Counted from the first letter of the stretch, positions 9,263-20,627 are shown. The stretch is DNA of 64,000 nucleotides from Candidatus Sedimenticola sp. (ex Thyasira tokunagai) (GCA_037318855.1 CP134874.1:3286598-3350597), one strand, 5' to 3'. Notes: generated by a model from the sequence alone, not told the origin. Made by a program: numbers and translations.

Positions 9263-9297
9263 GGGGGTAATCAGGGCACTTCGGGGGGGTAATCAGG
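9263..9297. repeat. Short direct repeat in the narK2-narG gap
   Basis: The 13-mer GGGGGTAATCAGG occurs at 9263-9275 and again at 9285-9297, two helical turns apart. It lies between the narK2 stop and the narG ribosome site. The spacing could suit a protein-binding site or RNA pairing, but no known motif was recognised. Confidence 0.45.
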
Positions 9298-9328
9298 CAG
9301 CCCCGTCCACATTCATCAAATCGTTCGA

Positions 9329-10933
9329 TTAAGGGTTCTTAACCTCAGCTTTTGGTCCGAGGTAGAACCACCAGTTCAAGACCAGGCAGACTGCATAAAA
9401 AACGGCAAATCCATACAAGGCATTCTCGGGTGTGGTTGCCTTGATCTGCTCACCAAAGATCTTGGGGATCAGGAATGCGCCGTAAGCGGCAACCGCTGAT
9501 GTCCAACCCAGTGCAGGACCCGCCTGCTCTTTCGGGAACACCATAGCGATGGTACGGAAAGTAGAACCGTTACCGATGCCAGTGGCAGCAAACAGCAGCA
9601 GGAAGAGCATGAAGAAGGGTAGGAAGAACTCTTCAGGGGTAGCCGACTGATAAGCCCCTTTCAGGAAGTAGGCGACACCAAGGGCTGAGCCAATCATTAC
9701 AATGGAGACATACTGAGTCACCTTGGCACCACCCATCTTATCGGCCATCCAGCCACCGAACGGACGAATCAGCGCACCGATAAAGGGACCCATCCAGGCG
9801 TACATCAGTGCAGATGGACCATTGGGGTTAGCGAGATCGTGGGTCATCAGGCCAGCCACTTCAACATGCTGGAAGCCGAACACCACCTTGATAGCGAGGG
9901 CAAAACCGGCGGAGTAACCGATGAAGCTACCAAAGGTCATGGTGTAGATAACGCTCATCACCCAGGTGTGCTTATTACCGAAGATCTTGAACTGACGCTG
10001 CAGGTTGGGCTTGATATCGCCCGGAATCATCTTCATCAGCATGATGGTGGAGAAGAGGATACCGGCAATGACGGGCCACTTGACCCAACCGGGGGCACCC
10101 AAACCGGTAGGTGCCGGCAGAATGATGTAGAGGCCGACGGCGGCGGTAATAAATGCGATCATCAACAGACCGGCAATCTTGGACATGGCGCCAAGAGGTG
10201 AACCGATGTGTGGAGAGACCTCTTCAGTACGGATGTTGTTCATACCGAACCAGCCGGCAAAGGCCAGAGGAATCAACAGCAACAACCAGACATAACCGGC
10301 ATTGTGGATGTAGGTTTCAGAACCTGCAGGAATCTTACCGATCAGGGTGCCTGATGTGTTCTCCAGAATCATCGCATCACCACCGAAGATACCGAAGGTC
10401 ATCACCAGGGGTACCAGGATCTGCATAGTGGTCACACCTGCATTACCAAGACCGGCATTCAGACCCAGCGCCAGGCCCTGCATCCGTTTAGGGAAGAAGA
10501 AGCTGATGTTGGACATGGACGAGGCGAAGTTACCACCACCGAAACCGGAGAGGAACGCCAGGATCTGGAATACGTACAGCGGCGTAGTCTTATCCTGCAG
10601 CGCGATACCGGCACCGATAGCCGGAATCATCAACAGCGCCGTGGTGAAGAAGATGGTATTTCTACCACCGGCAATGCGAATGAAAAAGCTCGAGGGGATA
10701 CGCAGTGTGGCACCGGTAAGACCGGCAATTGCCGCCAGTGTAAAGAGCTCCGCCTTCTCAAAAGGGAAGCCCAGATTGAGCATCTGTACCGTAATGATGC
10801 CCCAGTACAACCAAACCGCAAAGCCACACAGCAGACTGGGGATTGATATCCACAGATTGCGGTTGGCAATCGATTTACCGGTGGACTCCCAAAAATTTGA
10901 GTCCTCCGGATTCCAGGTTTTAATATCAGCCAT
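9329..10933 (-). CDS. narK: Nitrate/nitrite transporter, NarK2 type (MFS)
   Basis: A 534-aa major-facilitator protein with 12 predicted membrane helices. The N-terminus ADIKTWNPEDSNFWESTGK is characteristic of E. coli-like NarK/NarU. The nitrate-signature glycine stretches are present: GFGGGNFASSMSNISFFFPK, then GLNAGLGNAG, and in the second half GIGNGSTFRTIAMVFPK. This type is thought to exchange nitrate for nitrite or take up nitrate. It lies between narK1 (49 bp upstream) and narG (148 bp downstream), the arrangement known from denitrifiers with paired narK genes. Confidence 0.95.
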   Translation of the reverse strand: MADIKTWNPEDSNFWESTGKSIANRNLWISIPSLLCGFAVWLYWGIITVQMLNLGFPFEKAELFTLAAIAGLTGATLRIPSSFFIRIAGGRNTIFFTTALLMIPAIGAGIALQDKTTPLYVFQILAFLSGFGGGNFASSMSNISFFFPKRMQGLALGLNAGLGNAGVTTMQILVPLVMTFGIFGGDAMILENTSGTLIGKIPAGSETYIHNAGYVWLLLLIPLAFAGWFGMNNIRTEEVSPHIGSPLGAMSKIAGLLMIAFITAAVGLYIILPAPTGLGAPGWVKWPVIAGILFSTIMLMKMIPGDIKPNLQRQFKIFGNKHTWVMSVIYTMTFGSFIGYSAGFALAIKVVFGFQHVEVAGLMTHDLANPNGPSALMYAWMGPFIGALIRPFGGWMADKMGGAKVTQYVSIVMIGSALGVAYFLKGAYQSATPEEFFLPFFMLFLLLFAATGIGNGSTFRTIAMVFPKEQAGPALGWTSAVAAYGAFLIPKIFGEQIKATTPENALYGFAVFYAVCLVLNWWFYLGPKAEVKNP

Positions 10934-10982
10934 TATTCTCTCCTACTAAAAAGAAACAGTGCATATTGTTATCGAGCGTGAT

Positions 10983-12422
10983 CTATTCAAGAACATCTGC
11001 AGTTTTTCCCTGCAGCTGTCCGTTGCGGATTTTCTCCGCCTCTTTCTCTGCAGCCTCACGTGCCACAGAATATTTGTCTATTAACTCCTCCAGCAAATCG
11101 GCCTGCTCTACCGCTGCACGAGCCGCCGCATAGGTCTCTGGATTCTCGTGGGCACTCACATAGGTATTGAGCGCATGCTCCTTGGCGACCTGCTGGCTCT
11201 TGGTCTCATGCTCCCTGGCAAAGGTGTAGTGCATCCATATCAGAGAGACACAGGTGGCGCCGTAGAGCAGCATAAAGACAGCGCTGTTAACACCGGTAAG
11301 GTCAATCAGGGCGCCAAACATGATGGGCAATAGAAAGCCGCCCATACCACCGGCGAGGCCGACGATGCCGGAAGCGACACCGATATTGTCCGGATACTCA
11401 TCCGAGAGAAACTTGAAGACAGACGCCTTGCCGAAGCCCCAGGCGATGCCAACAATGAAAAGAAGTGCAGTAAATACCCAAACGTTGAGACCGAGGCTAA
11501 CGGAGGTTTCACCAGTGACGGTTTTGATAACCATCTCCGTCTGGGGGTAAGACATAATGAAGAGACAGACCCAGGATATCCACATCACCCACCAGGTCAC
11601 CTTGTAGGCACCATACTTATCTGAGAACCAGCCACCGAGAGCACGAATCACACCGGAAGGAAGTACAAAGATAGCCGCCATCAGTGCCGCGTTAGTGAGG
11701 TCAAAACCATACTCGGAGATGTAGTACTTGGTCATCCACAGGGAGAGACCGACAAACCCGCCAAACACCAGGGAGTAGTACTGCATGTACTTCCAGATCT
11801 TCGGATCCCCCAACAGCTTGAGCTGATCCGCCAGAGTGACATGGGAACCCACCTTGTGCTCAGGCTTCTCGTAAGTGAACATCCAGAACAGCACGACGGT
11901 GACAAACATACCGACGGCATAGACCTTGGGTACCATCTCCCAGCCATAAGCCACAACGAGTGAGGGTGCGACAAACTTTGTCAGAGCGGCACCGGCGTTG
12001 CCCGCACCGAAGATTCCCATGGCGAAGCCCTGCTTCTCTTTTGAAAACCAGCGTGCGGTATAAGCGATACCCACCGAGAAGGAGGCGCCGGCAACACCGA
12101 CAAACAGCCCCAGAATCAAGAACTGCCAATATTGGGTCGCTTCACCAATAAGGTAGAGTGGCAGGATGGTGCAACACATCAGGATAAAATAGACGATGCG
12201 TCCGCCGAATCTGTCGGTCCACATACCGACGGGGAGACGTACCAGTGAGCCGGTGAGGATGGGGGTGGCGACAAGAATACCGAACTGAGTCTGATTCAGC
12301 TCCAGCAGCTCTTTGATCGGAATACCGATGATGGAGAACATCACCCACACTGCAAAGCAGGCAGTAAATGCAAATGTATTCATGGTGAGAACAGAGAGTT
12401 GCATTCGTCTGTTGCTGGCCAT
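10983..12422 (-). CDS. narK1: Nitrate transporter, NarK1 type (MFS)
   Basis: A 479-aa MFS protein, first gene of the nar operon. It starts MASNRRMQLSVLTMNTFAF and has NarK-type glycine motifs (GVAGASFSVGIAYTARWF, GIFGAGNAGAALTKFV). NarK1-type members act as proton-coupled nitrate importers that start anaerobic nitrate respiration. About 60 residues at the C-terminus form a charged cytoplasmic tail rich in Glu and Ala. AAGAGGAA precedes the ATG, and an FNR-like box lies about 60-75 bp upstream. The pairing with a distinct NarK2 implies division of labour between uptake and nitrite exchange. Confidence 0.94.
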   Translation of the reverse strand: MASNRRMQLSVLTMNTFAFTACFAVWVMFSIIGIPIKELLELNQTQFGILVATPILTGSLVRLPVGMWTDRFGGRIVYFILMCCTILPLYLIGEATQYWQFLILGLFVGVAGASFSVGIAYTARWFSKEKQGFAMGIFGAGNAGAALTKFVAPSLVVAYGWEMVPKVYAVGMFVTVVLFWMFTYEKPEHKVGSHVTLADQLKLLGDPKIWKYMQYYSLVFGGFVGLSLWMTKYYISEYGFDLTNAALMAAIFVLPSGVIRALGGWFSDKYGAYKVTWWVMWISWVCLFIMSYPQTEMVIKTVTGETSVSLGLNVWVFTALLFIVGIAWGFGKASVFKFLSDEYPDNIGVASGIVGLAGGMGGFLLPIMFGALIDLTGVNSAVFMLLYGATCVSLIWMHYTFAREHETKSQQVAKEHALNTYVSAHENPETYAAARAAVEQADLLEELIDKYSVAREAAEKEAEKIRNGQLQGKTADVLE

Positions 12423-12482
12423 ATTCCGTTCCTCTTATATTTTTGGTCAACAGAACCTACGACAGACAAAGCCCACACGCTA

Positions 12483-12496
12483 TTGACCCAAATCAA
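12483..12496 (-). promoter_or_regulatory. FNR/ANR-like box upstream of narK1
   Basis: TTGACCCAAATCAA matches the FNR consensus TTGAT-N4-ATCAA at nine of ten defined positions. Its centre lies about 67 bases upstream of the narK1 start codon. If it works as a class II site at -41.5, transcription would start near 12448. This fits oxygen control of the whole nar operon. Confidence 0.65.
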
Positions 12497-12768
12497 CCGA
12501 GGCAAGCCCATAATCACCGCGCTACTACTTTAGTTGTATGCCATCTACTCCCATCAACCCTTTGTTATATAGGTTTATTTTGTGTATCTTGGACACCACT
12601 GACATTGCAGCGAATACAACGTTGGAGCAGAAGGATTAACACCATAAAGTTGCGGAATGAGAAGCTGCTGAGAGCAGAATAAACACTGCTAATGTTGTAG
12701 TGGCATAGTTAATTTGGCCACCTGATTATGGGTGATATCATCACCCTCAATACAATACAGGTGACAAA

Positions 12769-13945
<1,177 letters not shown>

Positions 13946-15008
13946 ATGGGTAAACAATCGATACAGTGTGAAGTCATACTTGGCGTTGATACGCATCTGG
14001 ACATGCATGTGGGAGTGATTATTGACAGTCATGGAAAAATGCTTGATGTACTGTCCATAGAAACAAATGGCACTGGCTATCAGCACTTATTAAAATGGGC
14101 GTCATCGTTCGGCAATTTATCACGCGCAGGAGTAGAAGGTACTGGAACATATGGAGCAGGCCTTGCTAGATTCCTATCTGAACACGAGGTAGAGGTCCTG
14201 GAAATCAATCGTCCTGATCGTTCTATGCGACGATTCTATGGCAAATCGGATCCGACGGATGCGGAGAGTGCCGCTCGATCCGTGCTGGCAGGTAAAGCGC
14301 AGTCTATTCCGAAGTTACAATCAGGTGCTGCAGAGGCTATGCGTATCGCATCAGTTGCAAGGCGGAGCGCGGTAAAGGCGAGAACACAGACGATTAATCA
14401 ATTGCGTTCATTGCTGGTGTCTGCTCCAGAGAATATACGAGCTAGGCTTTGGAAGTCGAATCCAGGACAGTGTGTTCAAGGTTGTTTGCATCTCCGGACT
14501 CTCGGTAAAACAATTTCACTAAAGACGCTGGCTACAACACTTCGTCTACTCGCCAGGCGGTGGATGTACCTAACAGCTGAACTTAAAGATCTGGATGATA
14601 CACTGGAGCACTTAACAAATAGCGCAGCAAAGCGGTTACGTCGACAGTTTGGCATTGGGCCACAAACAGCAGCGACGTTGCTGTCAGTCGCTGGTGACAA
14701 TCCTGAACGGCTACATAGCGAAGCTGCTCTTAGCAGCTCTGTGTGGAGTAAACCCACTGCAAGCATCTTCAGGTAAGACTGTGCGTCATCGCCTCAATCG
14801 TGGAGGTAGTCGATCTGCCAATAATGCGTTGTGGACCATTGCCATGGTACGCATGCGGAGCGATCCACGCACTCGAACTTATGTTGCTCGTCGCACGGCA
14901 GAAGGAAAATCGACCAAAGAGATAAGCCGATGCTTGAAGCGTTACATCGTTCGAGAACTATATCCTCTTATCCTGGCTGATTTAAACGATGCTGCAGTAG
15001 TAACTTGA
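13946..15008 (+). pseudogene. IS110-family DEDD transposase with a frameshift
   Basis: The ATG at 13946 opens MGKQSIQCEVILGVDTHLDM. The RuvC-like DEDD residues are visible in GVDTH, GVEGTGTYGAGL and KSDPTDAESAARS. The C-terminal domain has FGIGPQTAATLLSVAG and the serine region ASSGKTVRHRLNRGGSRSAN. Near 14732 one extra base throws the frame: the first frame ends at 14776 with an unrelated tail, while the rest (AALCGVNPLQASSG onward) continues one frame over to 15008. The copy therefore looks inactive unless frameshifting occurs. Confidence 0.8.
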
Positions 15009-15233
<225 letters not shown>

Positions 15234-15272
15234 TGACCACTACATGTCGCATCGCTATTTGAGAGGTCAACC

Positions 15273-17180
15273 ATGTTCGGTTTTTTGAACAGCTCCCTCC
15301 TTTTACGAGCTGGTTTGGCCATGGGAGTTATCACAGCTCTTGCAATAGCCGGTATGGCGAGTGCGGTTTATATAACGCGTATAACCCATGGCGAAGCCGG
15401 TGCTGTGAATATGGCCGGCAGTCTGCGCATGCAGTCCTACCGTCTAACAGCCACTCTGGAAGCTGCACATCCACCCTGGATAGACCGCCTCGATGAGGTC
15501 TCAGTACTAACAGAAGAATTTGAACAGCGGCTCAACAGTCCAAAGTTGGCAGACGTAGTATTAAGTACAGACCGAGCATCACTACAGACGGCATACCGCC
15601 AAATAAAAATTGACTGGAAGCAAACCATGCTTCCTCTGATTAATGAGTACGTTCATCAGGTCAAGGAGCCTTTTCCACAAGCGACCATCCGCCAAACCGC
15701 CCTCACCTTCCGTGTTGCGGTGGATAATTTTGTCTCCGATATCGATCAGATGGTGCGTTTACTGGAGGAGGATGCCGAGTCAAAAATCCATCTCCTGGGG
15801 CTGATGCAGAGCATAAGTCTGATGTTCACATTGACAGTGGCGGTTATCACGCTCTACCTGCTTCATACCGATGTACTCAGCCCGATGCGTGACCTACTGC
15901 AGTCCGCAGAGCGCGCAGGACGAGGAGACTTCAGTGTAAGAGTAGGACATACCGGAACGGACGAACTGGGTCGTCTTGGCAAGACCTTTAATACCATGAC
16001 CGAAGAGATCTCTAAAATGTATGGAGATCTTGAGCGACGGGTCGCGGAAAAAACCAAGGAGTTAACCCGTCGTAACCGTTCGCTGGAACTCCTCTATGAT
16101 GCATCTCAACATCTCACTCAGGCAGCTGTCTCTGAAACCACTTACTTAGAGCTGCTGGAAGAGATTGGCAGTGTAGTTGAGAGTGATGGAATAAAGCTCT
16201 GTTTAAGTAATGATGAGAAAGAGCTTGCCCATGCAGTTGCAGGCTGCGGCAGCTCACCCTTTATGTGCAAAACAGAAGCGTGCGATATCTGTCTCGGGGA
16301 TGGGCTGACGCAACTGATCGACGGCACGGAGCATGGCGGTGAAGCTAATGTACTATCGATCCCGGTACGGGATCCAGAGAATCACTATGGCGTTCTTCTG
16401 CTGATACCGCAGAAAGGGAATACTTTGCCGCCGTGGCAAATCAAGCTACTTGAAACACTGGGTAAACACATCGGGATCTCTATCGGTGTTACCCGAAGAA
16501 TTACACAGCGTCGCCGTCTTGCACTGCTGGATGAACGCAGTGCCATCGCGCGTGAGCTTCACGACTCGTTGGCCCAATCACTCTCCTACCTGAAAATTCA
16601 GGTCACACGATTGTTTGTGCTACGAAAATCAGGTGCCGATGACCAGCAGATCGATGAGGTTCAGAATGAGTTAAAGGATGGTCTCGACTCAGCTTACCTT
16701 CATCTACGTGAACTATTGACCACTTTCCGCTTGCAAATGAATGGCCGCGGCATGGCTGCAGCACTTTCCGAAACCGTTCGTGAGTTTAATGCCCGCAATG
16801 AAATTGAGATTGTACTTGACAACCAACTTAAACACTTTTCTCTCAGCGTCAATCAGGAGATTCATCTTTTACAGATTGTGCGGGAATCCCTGGCCAATGT
16901 GGTACACCACTCCCAAGCAGATCAAGCTTGTGTAATCATCCAGCCATTGGATAATCACAAAGTTCAAGTCCGTATTGAAGATAACGGTATAGGTATACCA
17001 TCTAATGCAGAACGTACACACCATTATGGGCTGGCGATAATGCACGAGCGAGCGAGCTCCCTTAACGGCGAGCTATTTATTCAAAACCGTCCTGAAGGAG
17101 GAACTTGTATCATGCTCATGTTCCGCCCCAATGGGTCAACATCGAATGTGGTGGAACATCAGGAGCAAGCAGTATCATGA
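15273..17180 (+). CDS. narX: Nitrate/nitrite sensor histidine kinase NarX
   Basis: A 635-aa inner-membrane sensor kinase. TM1 spans residues 10-33; the periplasmic four-helix domain starts with a P-box (GEAGAVNMAGSLRMQSYR, residues 40-57) like that binding nitrate in E. coli NarX. TM2 lies near 175-195, followed by HAMP, a cysteine-containing GAF-like linker (CGSSPFMCKTEACDICLG), the HisKA_3 site RELHDSLAQSLSYL with His430, and a HATPase domain (EDNGIGIPSN, HHYGLAIMHERA). It overlaps narL by 4 bp. Its start lies 28 bp from the IS3 right end, so its native promoter has been displaced. Confidence 0.95.
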   Translation: MFGFLNSSLLLRAGLAMGVITALAIAGMASAVYITRITHGEAGAVNMAGSLRMQSYRLTATLEAAHPPWIDRLDEVSVLTEEFEQRLNSPKLADVVLSTDRASLQTAYRQIKIDWKQTMLPLINEYVHQVKEPFPQATIRQTALTFRVAVDNFVSDIDQMVRLLEEDAESKIHLLGLMQSISLMFTLTVAVITLYLLHTDVLSPMRDLLQSAERAGRGDFSVRVGHTGTDELGRLGKTFNTMTEEISKMYGDLERRVAEKTKELTRRNRSLELLYDASQHLTQAAVSETTYLELLEEIGSVVESDGIKLCLSNDEKELAHAVAGCGSSPFMCKTEACDICLGDGLTQLIDGTEHGGEANVLSIPVRDPENHYGVLLLIPQKGNTLPPWQIKLLETLGKHIGISIGVTRRITQRRRLALLDERSAIARELHDSLAQSLSYLKIQVTRLFVLRKSGADDQQIDEVQNELKDGLDSAYLHLRELLTTFRLQMNGRGMAAALSETVREFNARNEIEIVLDNQLKHFSLSVNQEIHLLQIVRESLANVVHHSQADQACVIIQPLDNHKVQVRIEDNGIGIPSNAERTHHYGLAIMHERASSLNGELFIQNRPEGGTCIMLMFRPNGSTSNVVEHQEQAVS

Positions 17181-17833
17181 GTGAGCAACAGGTTCAACGG
17201 ATGGTAGTGATTGATGATCATCCTCTTCTACGGAAAGGTCTACAGCAACTTGCCGACCTTAGTCCGGATATTGAGATTATCGGTGAAACAGACAGCGGTG
17301 CCGAGGGTCTTACTTTAGTACAGGAGCTCTGCCCGGACCTGGTGCTGCTTGATCTCAATATGCCCGGTATGAATGGATTGGAAACCCTGGCTGCACTAAA
17401 GAAAATGGATATTGAGACAAGGGTAGTCATCCTCACTGTATCAAACGCAGAAGAGGATATCGTGAGTGCACTGCGCAATGGTGCTGACGGTTACCTTCTC
17501 AAAGACATGGATCCGGAAGATCTCCTAACCAAATTCCAAGAAGTGGCTGAAGGACGTGTCGTCATGTCGCCTAATATTGCCGAGTCTCTTGCTCGATCAA
17601 TGCAATCCACCGGGCGAAATGAGCAACAACAGAATGCACGCGAGCTAACCAGTCGTGAGCATGAAATCCTGCTTCATATACGTGATGGCGAAAGTAATAA
17701 GATCATCGGCCGTGAACTCAATATCGCCGAGGCAACAGTAAAGGTTCACGTAAAAAATCTTCTAAAAAAGCTCAGCCTAAAATCTCGTGTCGAAGCCGCT
17801 GTTTGGGCGGTAAACAATAAGGGCTTCCTTTAG
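17177..17833 (+). CDS. narL: Nitrate/nitrite response regulator NarL
   Basis: A 218-aa response regulator. The receiver domain has the acid pair in VIDDHPLLRKGL and phospho-acceptor Asp59 in LLDLNMPGMNG, the same number as E. coli NarL. The C-terminal LuxR-type helix-turn-helix reads LTSREHEILLHIRDGESNKI then ATVKVHVKNLLKKLSLKSR. The frame is open upstream, but ATG 17177 is chosen because it overlaps the narX stop as ATGA and gives a receiver beginning at residue 9. It is expected to bind NarL heptamers in nar promoters when NarX sees nitrate. Confidence 0.95.
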   Translation: MSEQQVQRMVVIDDHPLLRKGLQQLADLSPDIEIIGETDSGAEGLTLVQELCPDLVLLDLNMPGMNGLETLAALKKMDIETRVVILTVSNAEEDIVSALRNGADGYLLKDMDPEDLLTKFQEVAEGRVVMSPNIAESLARSMQSTGRNEQQQNARELTSREHEILLHIRDGESNKIIGRELNIAEATVKVHVKNLLKKLSLKSRVEAAVWAVNNKGFL

Positions 17834-18162
17834 CAACTACGTTCAGCCACCGTCCGAACTGTATTGTAAAAAATACCCATCCAATTGATATCCATAAACT
17901 ATTCAATCATACAAATAAAGTCCACTGGATAATCTATAATTGGTATCAGGTAGTTTAGAGGGACGTGTGGAGCAACTTGATATTGCCTACTGAACACACA
18001 GCTTGTCGAGAATGATGGCAGGCTGGTGGGTAATGCGTAAGTTTGGCAACAGCCTCTCCACTTGGGTTACCTCAAATTTGCGCCCTTATTTAAACTTGCG
18101 CACAAGCTCTCTAATGTAGATATTGTCTTCCCTAAAGCCAAGAACATTAACTCGGAAATGCT
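17834..18162. other. Gap without a recognised gene
   Basis: This AT-richer 329-bp spacer follows narL. No convincing terminator, repeat or open frame was found. A promoter for the next gene probably lies here, but no clear -35/-10 pair could be picked. Confidence 0.4.
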
Positions 18163-19188
18163 ATGTTCTCACTATTTAAGTCACTGTTTGCTTCAAAGCC
18201 TGTACTATCCGGCAAGTTTACAACCCAAGAGCTGGATCACTGGGCTGATCTGGCGGTAGAGCGAATGGATCCGCGCCTGAAAATGATCAGCCGCTACAGG
18301 AAGCGATTATACCCGGCAGTGGAATGCGCACTGCTGCATATCAAAGAGTTGATTCGAGATATCCCCGGACCATTAGAGATTAGCCGCCAGACCTATGGTG
18401 CAGATCCCTGCGTACATACACTGTTTGGTTCCAATGAACAGCTGGAGCATCTATTCAGCCATAGTAGAGAGATCTCTGAATATGCAAAACAGGTGCGACC
18501 GAAAGAGCAGACTCACTGCTATGCATTTATGATTATGGATCGAAATGATAAACAGCGACTGGGCCACGCCCTAGTAGGAGAGCAGGTACAAAATGATGTA
18601 ATGCAGAGGGTGGTCTACTTCAGTAATCATGCATTGGTCAAGCCATCGAACAATGAAGAGGATGTACGTGATGAGCTATGTGAACACGTCTTCCAGCATC
18701 TTCTTAGTGAAGCGATATTCAAGGTTGCCAATCACAAAGAGCAGCTTGCTGAACTCGATAGACAACTGGCTCACCAAAAGGCGGAGCTGAAAAAGCTCAA
18801 GGCTGAAATTGGTGGTATTGAGTTCCTTGGCACGTATGAGAGTGATGCCGGTGATCAAACGCCCTCGCTTGTTCAGCAATTGGAAGAGACAAAATTACAA
18901 AGGGATAAACTTGCAAGTGGCCTACAGACTCTTGATGACTATTTTGAACTGCTGGTGAAGGTGCTATCACACCCTCATCACCACTGCGGTCTGGAAAATG
19001 AGTCGATCATACTCAATCGTTTCAATGTGGTACAGGACGATGATAGTGCTCGCGATGCCTGCACCCTCCCCTATGCTGAAATTCGCACTGGCGAGCTGAT
19101 CAAGGCGGGTATGATCATAAAATACCCTCTAGACGAACTGGTGGGGACCAGCCGTATTGCCATGAAAACAAAAAAGCTATACCAGTAG
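18163..19188 (+). CDS. Hypothetical cytoplasmic protein with central coiled coil
   Basis: A 341-aa protein with no recognised family. It begins MFSLFKSLFASKPVLSGKF, which is weakly hydrophobic but not a convincing signal peptide, and is otherwise soluble. Residues roughly 185-215 (EQLAELDRQLAHQKAELKKL) form a coiled coil, and a second helical stretch follows at LVQQLEETKLQRDKLASGLQ. The C-terminal part has a His cluster (LSHPHHHCGLENES). No enzyme motif was seen. It stands alone on the plus strand between narL and a REP-like repeat. A structural or regulatory role is possible, but nothing visible decides it. Confidence 0.8.
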   Translation: MFSLFKSLFASKPVLSGKFTTQELDHWADLAVERMDPRLKMISRYRKRLYPAVECALLHIKELIRDIPGPLEISRQTYGADPCVHTLFGSNEQLEHLFSHSREISEYAKQVRPKEQTHCYAFMIMDRNDKQRLGHALVGEQVQNDVMQRVVYFSNHALVKPSNNEEDVRDELCEHVFQHLLSEAIFKVANHKEQLAELDRQLAHQKAELKKLKAEIGGIEFLGTYESDAGDQTPSLVQQLEETKLQRDKLASGLQTLDDYFELLVKVLSHPHHHCGLENESIILNRFNVVQDDDSARDACTLPYAEIRTGELIKAGMIIKYPLDELVGTSRIAMKTKKLYQ

Positions 19189-19287
19189 TTATCGATCAGT
19201 CTGGTGTAATTTTCTGGATGGTGTTTATTTGCCAAATGGCTATGCACAATAGTTCTGAAGCACCATCTTTGTAGAAAAAGGTGCATC

Positions 19288-19349
19288 TGTAGGAGCGAAT
19301 TTATTCGCGATCAGGCTCCAGTGCATGTTCTTCGCGAACAAGCTCTACA
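19288..19349. repeat. REP-type paired palindromic repeat
   Basis: TGTAGGAGCGAATTTATTCG at 19288 and an inverted related unit ending CAAGCTCTACA at 19349 form the head-to-head arrangement of REP/BIME elements common in Pseudomonas-like and other gammaproteobacteria. It lies between two convergent genes, a usual position. A similar unit is seen at 56008-56094. Confidence 0.75.
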
Positions 19350-19385
19350 TCAGGTTTCCGAGTTATTGTACACAGCCATTATCTG

Positions 19386-20558
19386 CTATCCATTAACACT
19401 TTCAACCCGCGTCAAACTGAACATCAGCAGGGTTCCAATCACCATAAACCCTGCGGCCATATAGAGCCCCTCCACGTAGCTGCCACTAGACCGGGATAAC
19501 CAGCCGGTGATCGCAGGTCCGATAATCTGGGCTACGCCATAAGAGAGCGTCATCTTGCCCATCATTTTGGCTGGCCGCGTGGGGAAATAGCGCCCCGCCA
19601 TTGTTAAAACCAGGCTAACAACACCCACAAAGGTGACACCGAACAGGAAGGAACCTGCTACCGATGCCCATAGAGAGTTATCCAGTACCGGCAGTAAAAT
19701 ACCCAAAATCTGCAATCCGCTGGCTAACACCAGCGCTCTCAGCTCGCCAATGCGCCGGGCAATCAGATCCCATATTATACAGGCGGGGGCGGCACCTACC
19801 CCCATCATAAGAAATACCATTGCCCCCTTTCCCTCCAGCCCAGGCAACTGATCCACAATCGCTACGATAAAGGTGGTGCTTATTACATAGCCGATACCGG
19901 CACAGAAATAGGCCGCCATAAACAGCTGCATAAATAGCCGGGAAGGCGGTCTGTCCTGCATCGTTTCACCACTACGGGTTAGGCCGCTGGTATCCGGTGG
20001 GGGTAACCAACGCCAGGCAGGAATCAGAAGTACAATTCCGGCCAGGGAAAAAAGAGCCCACTGTTCACGCCAATCCAACCAAGAGGACATCAACTCCACC
20101 GCCAATGCACAAAAAGTGATTCCCAGCCCTATACCGGAGAAATGGATACCCAACTCACTACGGTGGTTATGTCGAATCAGCCAGTTCAGAATCAATCCCG
20201 ATCCCAACAGCAATCCAGCGGCACTGGTTAAACCGGCCAAATAGCGCATCAGCGCCCAGATATAGATATCGGTGGTCAATCCCATGCCGATGGTGCTGAG
20301 CACAGCTACGACCAAACCCGCCCGGTAGAGCCGATCTTTCAGCACAAGATCACTGATCAGCGAGGCGATCAGTGCACCACTGAGATACCCCATATAGTTG
20401 ACCGCCGCCAGCCACCCCCCTTGGTCCAGCCCCAACCCCGCCTGTTGCTGCATCAACGGCAGTATCGGTGTATAAGCAAAGCGTGCGATACCCATGGTAA
20501 GTATCAAACTCAGGATACCGGCACTGAGCACCCGTAGGCGCTCTATTTTGTCACTCAT
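19386..20558 (-). CDS. YbfB/YjiJ-family MFS transporter
   Basis: A 390-aa membrane protein with twelve predicted helices. The opening LSLILTMGIARFAYTPILPL with the GIARFAYTP motif, followed by GGWLAAVNYMGYLSGAL, is diagnostic of the YbfB/YjiJ branch of the major facilitator superfamily. Substrates of this branch are largely unknown. It is a single-gene unit read away from the CsgG-like gene, and a perfect 16-bp palindrome lies 15 bp upstream of its start codon, suggesting control by a dimeric regulator. Confidence 0.88.
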   Translation of the reverse strand: MSDKIERLRVLSAGILSLILTMGIARFAYTPILPLMQQQAGLGLDQGGWLAAVNYMGYLSGALIASLISDLVLKDRLYRAGLVVAVLSTIGMGLTTDIYIWALMRYLAGLTSAAGLLLGSGLILNWLIRHNHRSELGIHFSGIGLGITFCALAVELMSSWLDWREQWALFSLAGIVLLIPAWRWLPPPDTSGLTRSGETMQDRPPSRLFMQLFMAAYFCAGIGYVISTTFIVAIVDQLPGLEGKGAMVFLMMGVGAAPACIIWDLIARRIGELRALVLASGLQILGILLPVLDNSLWASVAGSFLFGVTFVGVVSLVLTMAGRYFPTRPAKMMGKMTLSYGVAQIIGPAITGWLSRSSGSYVEGLYMAAGFMVIGTLLMFSLTRVESVNG

Positions 20559-20573
20559 ATTTATGATCTCTGT

Positions 20574-20589
20574 TTTACGTTAACGTAAA
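20574..20589. promoter_or_regulatory. Palindromic operator candidate upstream of the MFS gene
   Basis: TTTACGTTAACGTAAA is a perfect 16-bp palindrome starting 15 bp upstream of the transporter start codon. Its form resembles operators of MerR-type regulators such as LiuR, by recollection of that motif. No regulator gene is adjacent, so the assignment is tentative. Confidence 0.5.
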
Positions 20590-20627
20590 GGTAAATAATG
20601 TATTCTACCAACACAATCTAATATTTT

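Noticed and set aside
9205..9328. A separate promoter for narGHJI
   Set aside because: The gap has a direct repeat, but no FNR box or convincing -10/-35 pair was found; a single promoter ahead of narK1 is simpler.
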